From Verrucomicrobiota bacterium (GTDB taxonomy: Bacteria > Verrucomicrobiota > Verrucomicrobiia > Opitutales > Opitutaceae): a DNA stretch of 36,571 nucleotides. Position 1 is the first letter of the stretch. Each line of letters begins with the position of its first letter. The stretch is taken from assembly GCA_018239845.1 (NCBI GenBank), contig JAFEGO010000031.1, positions 1 through 36,571 of the forward strand. The letters run 5' to 3'. The notes under the pieces were generated by a model that had not been told where the DNA came from, searched no databases, and worked only from the letters and a program-made list of their open reading frames with translations. Positions 1 through 8,070 of this stretch are shown in pieces. Made by a program: the position numbers and the translations under genes.

Positions 1-17
1 GGCTGCATAATTTATAA

Positions 18-40
18 GCCCGGCCACCGGCCGGGCCTAC
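18..40 (-). repeat. GTAG-type REP palindrome downstream of the AraC-family gene
   Basis: Read on the minus strand, this is GTAG followed directly by an 8-bp perfect stem (GCCCGGCC, loop GGT, GGCCGGGC). It then runs into an AT-rich stretch (TTATAAATTAT), so it may also end the transcript of the neighbouring regulator gene. It has the same GTAG-plus-hairpin layout as eight other intergenic elements in the window. Confidence 0.6.
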
Positions 41-53
41 AATAAGAGCACTG

Positions 54-899
54 CTACCGGGCAGACGCCTGGTGCCGCCGGCGGTAGCCGCTCGCGTCCA
101 GGCCCGTGAAACCGCGGAAGACCCGGGCGAAGTACTGGCTCGAGCTAAACCCGCAGACGTGAGCGATCTCCGTCACGGATTGATCCCCGCCCTTGAGCAG
201 GTCCTTCGCGCGGTCCACCCGCAGGCGATTCACGAGAGTGAGCGGGCTGTCGCCGGTGAGACGCCGGCAAAGCGCGGCGAACCGCGTGCGGCCCAGCCCG
301 CACGCCGCGGCCATCTGCGCCAGCGTCCAGGTCTCGTCGCACCGCGGGCGCAGCGCCGCCACAAAGTCCCCCACCCTCCGCTCCGACTGCACCTCGGTCG
401 CGCGCTCCTCCTCGCTCGCATCAATACAGCGCACCAGCTCCAGCACGGCGAGGCGGGCCAGTGCCCCCAGATATTTCTCACCATGTGTACCGGGCTGGGC
501 CAGCTCCTCGACCAGCTTGGGCACGAGCCAGGCCATGCGCGGCGTCGCACGGTAACAGTGCCGGCCGCTGCGCGTGAGCAGCGCACTGATCTCGCGCGCC
601 TCCGCCGCCGGGATGCCGAAGTCGGGGTGAAAGCCAAAGTGCTTCCGCGGCCGGTCGATCCGCCCCGTCAGCCCGAGCTGCGCCCAGTGCCAGTAGTGCC
701 CCGGCTCGAACTCATCGACGCTCCCGTGCTTCTCCCACGGCAGCGAGAAATACACCGAGCCCGCCGTGACGCGCTCCACCCGACCCTCGGCGTGCCAGTT
801 GAGCGCGCCCTTCTCCAGGAAGATGATCTCGAGCCCGTGGTCGCGGTGCGTGGGGAGGACGCGCGCGCTGCCGCGGCCGAAGCGGAGGATGCTTTTCAC
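54..899 (-). CDS. AraC-family transcriptional regulator
   Basis: A one-component regulator with an N-terminal cupin-like sensor domain and a C-terminal double helix-turn-helix. Sensor residues include HRDHGLEIIF and PWEKHGS. The DNA-binding part spans about the last 95 residues: the first HTH is near MAAACGLGRTRF, and the second contains VTEIAHVCGFSSSQYFARVF, the AraC/XylS signature. The GTG at 899 gives 281 residues, the usual family size. A longer in-frame start at 986 would overlap the start codon of the divergent dioxygenase gene and adds an implausible Arg-rich leader. The gene is divergent from that dioxygenase gene, so it may regulate it; this is inferred from arrangement. The ligand is unknown, and a sugar is plausible for the family. 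The TAG stop falls within a GTAG tetranucleotide. Confidence 0.85.
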   Translation of the reverse strand: MKSILRFGRGSARVLPTHRDHGLEIIFLEKGALNWHAEGRVERVTAGSVYFSLPWEKHGSVDEFEPGHYWHWAQLGLTGRIDRPRKHFGFHPDFGIPAAEAREISALLTRSGRHCYRATPRMAWLVPKLVEELAQPGTHGEKYLGALARLAVLELVRCIDASEEERATEVQSERRVGDFVAALRPRCDETWTLAQMAAACGLGRTRFAALCRRLTGDSPLTLVNRLRVDRAKDLLKGGDQSVTEIAHVCGFSSSQYFARVFRGFTGLDASGYRRRHQASAR

Positions 900-984
900 G
901 ATGTGTACGATTTGCCACTGCCCAAGGTTGGACGCAAGGCCCGTGCACGTTGTGCTATCGTGCCGCCGTTCCCTCCCCCGCCCC

Positions 985-1803
985 ATGAAACTTTCCCCCG
1001 CCCAGATCGAGCAATTCCGCCGCAGCGGCTACGTCGCCGTGCCCGGCTTCTTCAACGCCGCGGAGACCGCCGCGCTCCAGGCCGACATCGCGCGCCTCAA
1101 GCGGAACGGCTTTCTCCGCAACGTCGCCACCGACGGCGACGGCAAGACGACCTCCGGCACGAAGCAAAACCTCCAGCTCTGCCCGGCGAACTTTTACAGC
1201 ACGCTGATCCGCGCCGTGCCCTTCGCGCCGAAGGTCATCGATGCCGTGACGCGCCTGATCGGCGGGCCCGACATCACGCTCCACCTCGACCAGATCTTCC
1301 TCAAACCCGGCCGCACCGGCATGGGCACCGCGTGGCACCAGGACAACGCCTACTTCAAGATCCCGAAGCCGCTCCGCGGCACCGCCATGTGGATCGCGAT
1401 CCACGACGCCACGGCGGCCAACGGCACGCTCCGCGTCGTCCCCAACGCGTGGGAGACGCTCCTCCCCCACGAGCGCGACGGCAACAGCGACCACCACATC
1501 AAGTGCGCGCCCGACGAGTCGAAGGCCGAGACCATCGAGCTGAAGGCCGGCGGCGTGATCTTCTTCTGCTACGGCACGCCGCACTGCACGGGCGACAACA
1601 CGACCGACGCCGAGCGCGCGGGCCTCGCGTATCATTTCCTCTGTCACGACCAGACCGACGAGGCGTTTTACACCACGGGCCGCATCGGCAACCCGCGCCC
1701 GCGCCTGACCGGTGCCAAGGCGACGGGCGGCCGCGAGGAATACGGCTCGACCATCGCCGGCACATGGGACGCCGAGGTGGCGCAGGCCAACGCGAAGCCC
1801 TGA
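985..1803 (+). CDS. Phytanoyl-CoA dioxygenase (PhyH) family Fe(II)/2-oxoglutarate oxygenase
   Basis: A 272-residue protein of the PhyH family, which hydroxylates small molecules using Fe(II), O2 and 2-oxoglutarate. The facial triad is visible as H118-x-D120 in TAWHQDNAYF and H200 in GTPHCTGDN. R211 (AERAGLAYHF) is placed to hold the 2-oxoglutarate carboxylate. The double-stranded beta-helix spans roughly residues 95-225. The start MKLSPAQIEQ matches the normal family N-terminus, so upstream in-frame ATGs inside the opposing regulator gene are rejected. The substrate cannot be read from sequence; bacterial members act on lipids, osmolytes and natural products. It faces a GH172 gene tail to tail, with a perfect hairpin between them. 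Confidence 0.88.
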   Translation: MKLSPAQIEQFRRSGYVAVPGFFNAAETAALQADIARLKRNGFLRNVATDGDGKTTSGTKQNLQLCPANFYSTLIRAVPFAPKVIDAVTRLIGGPDITLHLDQIFLKPGRTGMGTAWHQDNAYFKIPKPLRGTAMWIAIHDATAANGTLRVVPNAWETLLPHERDGNSDHHIKCAPDESKAETIELKAGGVIFFCYGTPHCTGDNTTDAERAGLAYHFLCHDQTDEAFYTTGRIGNPRPRLTGAKATGGREEYGSTIAGTWDAEVAQANAKP

Positions 1804-1827
1804 ACCTCGGCGCCTCTTTTCCGGGTT

Positions 1828-1860
1828 ACTGTGGGTGGGGCTTTACGCCCCACCCACAGT
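1828..1860. terminator. Perfect 14-bp hairpin between convergent genes
   Basis: The arms ACTGTGGGTGGGGC and GCCCCACCCACAGT pair perfectly around the loop TTTAC. It lies between the phyH-family stop (plus strand) and the GH172 stop (minus strand), so it could end transcription from both sides. Neither side has a long T run, so it may be a dispersed palindrome serving as a bidirectional stop. The word GGGTGGGG recurs in other intergenic palindromes here, near 23.68 kb and 29.6 kb. Confidence 0.55.
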
Positions 1861-1876
1861 CAGTCATCGCATCAGC

Positions 1877-2956
1877 TCAGACGATTTCCCGCGCGTCGCG
1901 GTCCGGGAAGGCCGGGAACGGCGCGGCGGGGAGCGTCTGGTACCAGTACGCGACCGAGGCGATGTCGTCCTGCAGGGCGTGATAGCGCGCGTTGGGGAGG
2001 CCGTGGTCGCGCCAGCCGAGCGCCTGCATCGTCACCTTCAGGTCCTTTTTGAAGAACACCGGGTCCTGCATGTGGAAACGGTACATCGTCATGCGCGCGC
2101 CGGTCTGGCCGGACTTGCCGACGACATGCTGGAAACCGAAATACGGCGCGGAGAAATTGTCGGGGCTGAAGCACCACGCGCCGCCGAAGTAGTCCTCCGT
2201 GCCCGTACCGCAGATGGTCGGCCACTCGCGGTCGCCGTCGAGGTACATCTTGATCTCGCCCTCGCCCCACCAGCCGGAGCTGTTTTGCTGCCAGCTCATG
2301 AAGGTGCCGACGTAGTGGCCGTGGCCGGTGACGCCATCGAGGATGGTGTACACGTCCTTGTACGGCAGCGGATTCACCCGGCGAAACTGCGCGTGGAAAT
2401 AGAGGCTCTCCTCCGGCACCGGCTCCAGGGTGTAGTTGATGGTGTAGAAGAAGTGGGGGATGTCGATCGACGCGCCGTTTTCCACCGTGATGCGCGCGTG
2501 TTTGCGGAAGGGCATCGGGAAAAAGCAGTTCATGCCGCCCTGCGGGTTCACATTGATGGGCAGGGCCGTGATGTTCTGGTCCTTGTTCCACCCCTGGCAC
2601 ATGAAGTCGCCGATGGGGCACTCGACCGAGGGCTGCGTCGCGCCATCCCAATAGATGCGGAGGATGACCTGGCGGCGGATCTTCTGGTCGAAGGTGATCC
2701 ACATGTGCCGGATGACGCCGGGGCCGGCGTTGTCCATCAGCGTGACGGTCTCACCCGACTTGATCGGGAGGCACGGCGAGGCCTTCCAGCCGCGGCCGAG
2801 GTGGCGGCCCTGCTCCGGAGCGCCGGGCGTGAGGGACGTCTCCTTGGTGGCCATGCCGCCGGCGCCTTTTTCGCCGCGGAAATTTTCGGCCGAGAGCGAG
2901 CGGGACTCGGCCTGGCGCTTGAGGTAGATCGAGGAGAGATCGAGGGAGGTATGCAT
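1877..2956 (-). CDS. DUF2961 / GH172-family glycoside hydrolase-like protein
   Basis: A 359-residue protein of the DUF2961 family, now glycoside hydrolase family 172. Known members act on alpha-fructofuranosyl or arabinofuranosyl linkages (difructose anhydride enzymes and exo-D-arabinofuranosidases). Family hallmarks are the N-terminal SLSAENFRGEKGAGG block (about residues 20-35), PGVIRHMWITF, the repeated jelly-roll strands with LRIYWDG, and GTGTEDYFGGAW near residue 255. No signal peptide is visible, so the product is probably cytoplasmic. It starts 17 bp after dprA and is likely co-transcribed with that housekeeping group, although its role has no obvious link to it. The substrate is unknown. 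Confidence 0.88.
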   Translation of the reverse strand: MHTSLDLSSIYLKRQAESRSLSAENFRGEKGAGGMATKETSLTPGAPEQGRHLGRGWKASPCLPIKSGETVTLMDNAGPGVIRHMWITFDQKIRRQVILRIYWDGATQPSVECPIGDFMCQGWNKDQNITALPINVNPQGGMNCFFPMPFRKHARITVENGASIDIPHFFYTINYTLEPVPEESLYFHAQFRRVNPLPYKDVYTILDGVTGHGHYVGTFMSWQQNSSGWWGEGEIKMYLDGDREWPTICGTGTEDYFGGAWCFSPDNFSAPYFGFQHVVGKSGQTGARMTMYRFHMQDPVFFKKDLKVTMQALGWRDHGLPNARYHALQDDIASVAYWYQTLPAAPFPAFPDRDAREIV

Positions 2957-2973
2957 CGGGGAAAAGAAAGCGG

Positions 2974-4098
2974 TCAGCTGCGCGCCTCGAACGCGCCGTC
3001 GGCGCGCTTGGCCACGAGGCGCTTGAGCTCGAGCATCATCAGCGCGACGGAGACCTGCGCCGAGGGCAACTGCGTGTGCTCCGCGAGGGCATCGACGGAG
3101 AGAATCGCCCCGCCGGCAAAAGCCGCCAGCACCGCGGACTCCTCCGCCGACAAGCCCGCGGGCAGGGCCGGCGCGGCGCCCTCCTTCGGCGGGATCGCCT
3201 GCGGGCGCAGGCCGTCGAGGTAGTTCAGCTCGGAGAGGATGTCGTCCACGCTCGTCAGCAGCGTGGCTCCGTCACGGATGAGCTGGTGGCAGCCCGCGCT
3301 CGTCGGCTGGTCGATGCGGCCGGGCACGGCGTAGAGCAGGCGGCCCATCTCACCCGCGAAGCGCGCGGTGATCATCGCCCCGCCCTCGACGTCGGACTCC
3401 ACGACCACCGTGGCCTCGCACATGCCAGCGACCACACGGTTGCGCATCGGGAAAGTCTGGCGGTCGGCCCGCCGGCCGAAGGGAAACTCGGAGAGGATCA
3501 CGCCCGACGCCTCGATGGCGCGGTAGAGCGCGAGGTTTTCCGGCGGGTAGATGATGTCGATGCCGCAGCCGAGGACGGCGGCGGTCTTGCCGCCGACGGA
3601 GAGCGCACCCTCGTGCGCCGCGGTGTCGATGCCGCGCGCGAGGCCGCTCACGATGCAAAAGCCGAGCCGGGCCAGCTCGGCGGCGAGCTTCTTCGCCGTG
3701 GCCTGGCCGTAGAGCGTGGTGCGGCGCGAGCCGACGATGGCGATGCAGGGCTGGTCGAAGGCGTAATTACCCTTCCGGTAGAGCGCGATCGGCGGATCGT
3801 TGATCTCCAGCAGGAGTTTCGGGTAGGCCGCGTCGCGGGTCGTGATGAAGTCCGCGCCGCTCTGCGCCATGCGCGCCTCCTCGCGCGCGAGGTCGAAGTG
3901 CTCGCGCCAGCCCGTGATGCTCGCGCTGATGACCGGCCCCACGCCGCGCACACTTTCCAATTGGCGCGCACCGGCGGCGAGGACCGCACGGGGATCGTCG
4001 CCGAGCTCGGTGAGGAGGCGGTTGAGCGTGATCGGCCCGATGTTGGGCAGCGCGTTGAGGACGAGCAGCGCCTGCGCCTCGGTGAGTTCGGTGCTCAT
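2974..4098 (-). CDS. dprA: DNA-processing protein DprA
   Basis: A 374-residue DprA (Smf). The family binds incoming single-stranded DNA during natural transformation and loads RecA. An N-terminal helix-hairpin-helix/SAM-like region (about 10-75, LNALPNIGPITLNRLL) is followed by the Rossmann-like core. Its motifs are IVGSRRTTLYGQ, GLARGIDTAAHEGAL, LGCGIDIIYPPEN and FPMRNRVVAGM. A C-terminal winged-helix domain occupies roughly residues 310-374. The start overlaps the stop of the upstream NAD(P)HX gene by 4 nt (ATGA), indicating translational coupling. The presence of dprA is compatible with competence, but no other competence gene is seen here. Confidence 0.95.
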   Translation of the reverse strand: MSTELTEAQALLVLNALPNIGPITLNRLLTELGDDPRAVLAAGARQLESVRGVGPVISASITGWREHFDLAREEARMAQSGADFITTRDAAYPKLLLEINDPPIALYRKGNYAFDQPCIAIVGSRRTTLYGQATAKKLAAELARLGFCIVSGLARGIDTAAHEGALSVGGKTAAVLGCGIDIIYPPENLALYRAIEASGVILSEFPFGRRADRQTFPMRNRVVAGMCEATVVVESDVEGGAMITARFAGEMGRLLYAVPGRIDQPTSAGCHQLIRDGATLLTSVDDILSELNYLDGLRPQAIPPKEGAAPALPAGLSAEESAVLAAFAGGAILSVDALAEHTQLPSAQVSVALMMLELKRLVAKRADGAFEARS

Positions 4099-5549
4099 GA
4101 TTCCACTACACGCAGGGCCGCCGGGAGATAGTCAAGCAACTGGGTCGTGTTGACCGCCACGGCACCGTGCGCCCGGGCGAGCAGGTCCGCCGCGCGGCCG
4201 TGCCAGACGACGCCGCGCGCCGCAGCCAGCGCAGGATCGCCGGGCGTCTGCGCGAGCAGGCCGCCCGTCAGACCGGCAAGGAGGTCGCCGCTCCCGCCAC
4301 GCGAGAGCACCGGCCCGCCAAAAAAACTATGGCCCACCGTGGTACCGTCGTAGACGCGCGTGACCGGGCCCTTGAGGACCACCGTGGCATTCAGCTCGGT
4401 GGCGAGGGCGCCGGGCGTCTGGCCGCCAGCGATGCGGGCAAACTCGCCGGCGTGCGGCGTAAGGATGCGCGGCGTTTTCCCCGCCCGCACGAGGTCGGGC
4501 TGCAGCGCATCGGCATCGAGCACGACGGGGATCGTGATGTTCTTGAGGATCTGAATGACGAGCGCCTGCGTCTCCGCCTCGCGCCCGAGGCCGGGGCCAA
4601 TCACGAGGGCGGTGGCGCGGCCGAGTTTCTCGTGCAGCAGGTGCCAGCCCTCCAGCGCGAGGCTGCCGGCCGAAGTCTCGGGCCAGCCGACCCACATGGC
4701 CTCCGGCGCCCGCACCGCGTAGGCGGGCACGAGCGACTCGGGCACAAAGGCCGTGACGAGCCCCACCCCGCTGCGCAGCGCCGCCAGCACGGCCATCAGC
4801 GCCGCACCGGGATACGGCAGCGAGCCGGCCAAAATGAAAACGTGGCCGTAGGTACGCTTGTCGGAGGCGGCGGGCCGCAGCGCGGCGAGTCCGGCGAGGA
4901 CGCCGGGGGTGAGCACGCGGTTTTCGCCCGGCTCATCGCCGCGGAAAAACCCGAGATCGAGGTAGCGCAGGCGGCCGGTGTTGGGCGTATCGAGCACCGG
5001 CGTTTTCACTGAGCCGGTGGCGTAGGTGAAGTCGGCCCGGAAGAGCCCCGCGCTGGGCAGATCGACGGCGGCCCGCACGCGGATCGGGAGGGTATTTACT
5101 TGGTCGATCAGGGCGGCGACGCGCGGCTCGGCGGGCGCGCGGAATTGGAAACCGAAGATGCCGTCGAGGCAGAGATCGTAGGCGGCTTCTGGCGCAGAGA
5201 TTGTGGTGGCCGCACTCAGCTCGCGTCGGGCACGCGCGGCGAGCGGTCGCAGGGCGCGTTCGCCGAAAACGAAATGGAGCTCCACCTGCGCGGCGGGAAA
5301 CCGCCGCAGGATCTCGGCGGCGGCGATGAGGGCGTCGCCGCCGTTATGGCCCTTGCCGACGAGGACGAGGATGCGGCCGGCGGCGGGAAAGCCGCCGATC
5401 TCCTCAAAATCCGCGAGCACGGCGCGGGCGATGGCGCGGCCGGCCTGCTGCATCGCGGGCCACTCCTTCGCCTCGTCGCCGGCAAACAATCCCTCCTCCA
5501 GGCTGCGCGCCGCGGCGCAGGTGAGAATGGGGTGGCTCGCGGGGATCAT
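4095..5549 (-). CDS. nnr: Bifunctional NAD(P)HX epimerase / ADP(ATP)-dependent dehydratase
   Basis: A 484-residue fusion that repairs hydrated NADH and NADPH. The N-terminal YjeF epimerase domain (about 1-215) has the nucleotide loop VGKGHNGGDALIAA. The C-terminal ribokinase-like dehydratase domain (about 225-480) has GHVFILAGSLPYPGAAL, VIGPGLGRE, VVLDADALQPD, LTPHAGEFARIAG and the GGSGDLLAGL anion-hole segment. Length and domain order are normal for bacterial Nnr. The segment before GGSGDLLAG reads SFFGGPVLSR where most family members have a TGNPGMA-like stretch. It lies 2 bp after a one-helix protein gene and overlaps dprA by 4 nt. Confidence 0.93.
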   Translation of the reverse strand: MIPASHPILTCAAARSLEEGLFAGDEAKEWPAMQQAGRAIARAVLADFEEIGGFPAAGRILVLVGKGHNGGDALIAAAEILRRFPAAQVELHFVFGERALRPLAARARRELSAATTISAPEAAYDLCLDGIFGFQFRAPAEPRVAALIDQVNTLPIRVRAAVDLPSAGLFRADFTYATGSVKTPVLDTPNTGRLRYLDLGFFRGDEPGENRVLTPGVLAGLAALRPAASDKRTYGHVFILAGSLPYPGAALMAVLAALRSGVGLVTAFVPESLVPAYAVRAPEAMWVGWPETSAGSLALEGWHLLHEKLGRATALVIGPGLGREAETQALVIQILKNITIPVVLDADALQPDLVRAGKTPRILTPHAGEFARIAGGQTPGALATELNATVVLKGPVTRVYDGTTVGHSFFGGPVLSRGGSGDLLAGLTGGLLAQTPGDPALAAARGVVWHGRAADLLARAHGAVAVNTTQLLDYLPAALRVVES

Positions 5550-5551
5550 GG

Positions 5552-6088
5552 TCAGGGTTTTTGGACCGGCTCGTTTTCGGGGCGCTTCGTCATCGCGTCG
5601 CGCAGGATCGTCCAGTTTTCGTGCTCCTTCTCGCGCAGCCAGGTCTTCCGCATGGCCTCGGTCTCGGTGAAACGCAGGGGGCTGTCGGGCAGATCCTCGC
5701 CGTGCGTGAGGATGGGCCAGGTCAGGCGGTCGAGGGGGCGATAGTAATAGTTACCGTTCGCGCGCACGACCTCGTAGAACTGGCTGAATTCGTTGGTCTC
5801 CGAGTCCCAGAGCGCGACTTGGGTCACGTCGTGATCCCAGACGGCATGCTCGCCCCAGCTGGCAAAGACCGCGTCGATCTTGTTGAGATCGAGCCGGGGA
5901 GCCGGCGCGGGGGTGCGCGCCGCGGGCTTGGTCAGCGCGGGCGCCTCGACCGCCCGCTCCGCCTTGGGCAGCAGCCAAACGAACAGCGCACCGACGATGA
6001 ACCCCAGCAGCAGCCACGACGGCGTGCGCGACAGCGGCGGCTTGGGCGGCGGCGTAGGCTCGGGGTGGTCGTTGTAATCGTCGCCCAT
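5552..6088 (-). CDS. Uncharacterised single-pass membrane protein
   Basis: A 178-residue protein that I do not recognise as a named family. A short Pro- and Asp-rich N-terminus (about 1-22, with TPPPKPP) precedes one transmembrane helix, about 25-41 (WLLLGFIVGALFVWLLP). An Ala/Pro linker follows, then a soluble domain of about 110 residues rich in Trp and charged residues (DAVFASWGEHAVWDHDVTQVAL, ending near WTILRDAMTKRPE). It is probably anchored in the inner membrane with the C-terminal domain outside. It is packed between acpS (7 bp) and nnr (2 bp), so it is very likely in that operon. Confidence 0.75.
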   Translation of the reverse strand: MGDDYNDHPEPTPPPKPPLSRTPSWLLLGFIVGALFVWLLPKAERAVEAPALTKPAARTPAPAPRLDLNKIDAVFASWGEHAVWDHDVTQVALWDSETNEFSQFYEVVRANGNYYYRPLDRLTWPILTHGEDLPDSPLRFTETEAMRKTWLREKEHENWTILRDAMTKRPENEPVQKP

Positions 6089-6095
6089 GATGGGA

Positions 6096-6515
6096 TCAGC
6101 CGCGCACGAGGACGGCCATGGCCATCGCGTGCGTCTCGGTGTGGGAAAGGGACACGAGCACGTTGGTCGCGCCGACCTGGGCCATCAGCGCGCGGGCCTT
6201 GTCGTCGAAGCGCACGAGCGGCTCCTTGCGCTCGCCGTGGTAGATGGAGATGGAGGTCCACTCCAGCCAGGGGCCGATGCCGGTGGTGAAGGCCTTGGAG
6301 GCGGCTTCCTTGGCCGCCCAGCGGGCCGCGTAGTGCTTATACGGGTACTTGAGTTGCGAGCAGTAGGCGCGCTCCTCCTCGGTGAAGACCCGGTGCAGGA
6401 AACGGTCGCCGTGGCGCTCCAGCACGCCGCGGATGCGCTCGACCTCGATGAGGTCGCAGCCGAGGCCGAGGACGGTGCCGCCGGCCGGCAGGGAAATCGG
6501 CGGGGGCGTGCTCAT
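6096..6515 (-). CDS. acpS: Holo-[acyl-carrier-protein] synthase AcpS
   Basis: A 139-residue phosphopantetheinyl transferase that activates acyl carrier protein by moving 4'-phosphopantetheine from CoA onto its serine. The Mg-binding motifs are LGLGCDLIEVERI (D21) and WAAKEAASKAF (E70). The C-terminal VSLSHTETHAMAMAVL strand is typical of the family. The start MSTPPP overlaps the pdxJ stop by 4 nt (ATGA). A pdxJ-acpS pair is a common bacterial arrangement, which supports both calls. Confidence 0.95.
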   Translation of the reverse strand: MSTPPPISLPAGGTVLGLGCDLIEVERIRGVLERHGDRFLHRVFTEEERAYCSQLKYPYKHYAARWAAKEAASKAFTTGIGPWLEWTSISIYHGERKEPLVRFDDKARALMAQVGATNVLVSLSHTETHAMAMAVLVRG

Positions 6516-7255
6516 GGATTCATCCGCGCCTTCAGTTCGCGGACGGCCTCGGTGATGCCGGTGAAGAGCGCGCGGCTCATGATGCTGTGGCCGATGTTGA
6601 GCTCGTGCAGGTGCGGCAGCGTGCGGACCTCGGCGATGTTGACGTAGTTGATGCCGTGGCCGGCGTTGACGGTGAGGCCGAGCTCGTGCGCGCGGACGCA
6701 GCCGAGGCGCAAGCGCTGGAACTCCTTGGCACGCGCAGCGCCGAGCGGGGCGTTGGCGTAGGCGCCGGTGTGCAGTTCGACCCACGGGGCGGAGATTTTC
6801 TTGGCGAGGTCGATCTGCGCCTCCTCGGGATCGATGAAGAGGCTGGTCTTGATGCCGGCGGCATTCATCGCATCGACGACGGCGCGGACGCGGTCGCGGT
6901 TGGCCACGACATCGAGGCCGCCCTCGGTGGTGATCTCCTCGCGGCTCTCGGGCACGAGGCACACGGAGTCGGGCTTCAATTTCAGCGCGAGCTCGGTCAT
7001 GGCGGGGGTGCAGGCCATCTCGAGGTTGAGCCGGGTGGCGATGGTCTCGCGCAGGCGCCAGACATCGCGGTCCTGGATGTGGCGGCGGTCCTCGCGGAGG
7101 TGCACGGTGATGCCGTCGGCGCCAGCCTGTTCGCAGAGCACGGCGAGGGTGACGGGATCGGGCTCGATCGCGCCGCCCGCGGTGGCCGGGGCCTGCCGGT
7201 AGCGGGCCTGACGGAGGGTGGCACAGTGGTCGATATTGACGCCGAGAAGAATCAT
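6512..7255 (-). CDS. pdxJ: Pyridoxine 5'-phosphate synthase PdxJ
   Basis: A 247-residue TIM-barrel enzyme that makes pyridoxine 5'-phosphate from 3-amino-2-oxopropyl phosphate and 1-deoxyxylulose 5-phosphate (DXP-dependent B6 pathway). It starts at MILLGVNIDHCATLRQAR, which carries the conserved DHxATLRxAR block. Other motifs are ITVHLREDRRHI, CLVPESREEITTEGG, SLFIDP, ELHTGAYAN, VNAGHGINYVN and LNIGHSIMSRALF. It appears to be the first gene of a group running through acpS and nnr to dprA. It is divergent from a membrane protein gene across 54 bp. Confidence 0.96.
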   Translation of the reverse strand: MILLGVNIDHCATLRQARYRQAPATAGGAIEPDPVTLAVLCEQAGADGITVHLREDRRHIQDRDVWRLRETIATRLNLEMACTPAMTELALKLKPDSVCLVPESREEITTEGGLDVVANRDRVRAVVDAMNAAGIKTSLFIDPEEAQIDLAKKISAPWVELHTGAYANAPLGAARAKEFQRLRLGCVRAHELGLTVNAGHGINYVNIAEVRTLPHLHELNIGHSIMSRALFTGITEAVRELKARMNP

Positions 7256-7309
7256 GGGCGGAGGTTTGACGCGAGTAAGCGGCCTGCGATTCTCCAACGC
7301 AAAAACGAA

Positions 7310-8047
7310 ATGAGCTCCCCGTCCACCTCCGCCCCAGCCGCCGCGCCGGCTCCCGCCAAGCGGGAAAACATGCTGCTGAACATCGTGTTCAACATCGCGA
7401 TCCCCGCGGTGATCATGGGGCAGCTCAGCAAGGAGGACCGCCTCGGGCCGGCGTGGGGCCTCGTGGTGGCGCTGCTCTTCCCCCTCGGCTATGGCATCTA
7501 CGACGCGATCGAGCGCCGGAAGGCGAACTTCATCTCGATCCTCGGCTTCGCGGGCGTATTGCTCAGTGGCGTACTCGGCCTGCTGAAGCTCGACGGCCAG
7601 TGGTTCGCGGTGAAGGACGCGGCGATCCCCGCGCTCATCGCGGTGGTGCTCGTCGCCTCCCTGAAAGCGCGCGAGCCGCTCGTGAAGAGCCTGCTCTACA
7701 ACGACCAGGTCATGGACGTGGACCGCGTGGGCGTGATACTGAAGGCGCGCAACAGCGAGGCGGCGCTCACGGCGCTGCTGCGCCAGTGCACGCTGATCGT
7801 GGCGATCTCCTTCCTCGTGAGCGCGGCGCTGAACTACTGGCTCGCGCGGTACCTGTTGAAGAGCCCGGGCGGCACGGCGGAGTTCAACGCCGAGCTGGCC
7901 AAGATGCACTGGCTGAGCTGGCCCGTGATCGTGGTGCCGAGCATGCTCATGATGATGCTCGCGATGTGGCGGCTCGTCAGCGGCCTGAAGGCGCTGACGG
8001 GGCTGACGACGGACGAGCTGTTCCGCGCGGAGGAGAAGAAGAAATAA
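7310..8047 (+). CDS. VC0807-like multi-pass membrane protein
   Basis: A 245-residue integral membrane protein with about six hydrophobic segments, near residues 21-39, 49-67, 74-94, 105-120, 160-183 and 205-225. It has an Ala/Pro-rich N-terminus and a charged C-terminus ending in EEKKK. Overall layout resembles the VC0807 family, which has no established function; this assignment is by pattern and is moderate. The ATG at 7310 is chosen because the hydrophobic core begins soon after it and upstream codons belong to the pdxJ side. It is transcribed away from pdxJ and converges on gltA. Confidence 0.75.
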   Translation: MSSPSTSAPAAAPAPAKRENMLLNIVFNIAIPAVIMGQLSKEDRLGPAWGLVVALLFPLGYGIYDAIERRKANFISILGFAGVLLSGVLGLLKLDGQWFAVKDAAIPALIAVVLVASLKAREPLVKSLLYNDQVMDVDRVGVILKARNSEAALTALLRQCTLIVAISFLVSAALNYWLARYLLKSPGGTAEFNAELAKMHWLSWPVIVVPSMLMMMLAMWRLVSGLKALTGLTTDELFRAEEKKK

Positions 8048-8070
8048 CGCCGGCGGATGCCGGCGTTACT
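8045..8070. terminator. Palindrome between convergent membrane-protein and gltA genes
   Basis: Arms TAACGCCGG and CCGGCGTTA flank a 6-nt loop. The left arm includes the TAA stop of the plus-strand gene. The element abuts the TGA stop of gltA. It fits a bidirectional terminator. Read on the minus strand it starts GTAACGCCGG, a GTAA variant of the GTAG-type palindromes found elsewhere here. Confidence 0.55.

Noticed and set aside
945..963. GCACG/CGTGC inverted repeat as the AraC-regulator operator
   Set aside because: The arms are only 5 bp with a 9-nt spacer in a GC-rich region, and AraC proteins usually bind direct repeats; too weak to annotate.
766..984. Extended N-terminus for the PhyH-family gene
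   Set aside because: The extra 73 residues lie antisense to the regulator gene and match nothing in the family; MKLSPAQIEQ is the normal start.
72..1982. A 636-codon plus-strand open frame
   Set aside because: It overlaps the AraC-family gene in antisense and the PhyH gene in another frame; the product is Arg/Pro-rich without recognisable motifs.
6516..6962. Extended start for acpS
   Set aside because: The added residues are an Arg-rich shadow of pdxJ; the ATGA overlap at 6512-6515 gives the expected AcpS start.
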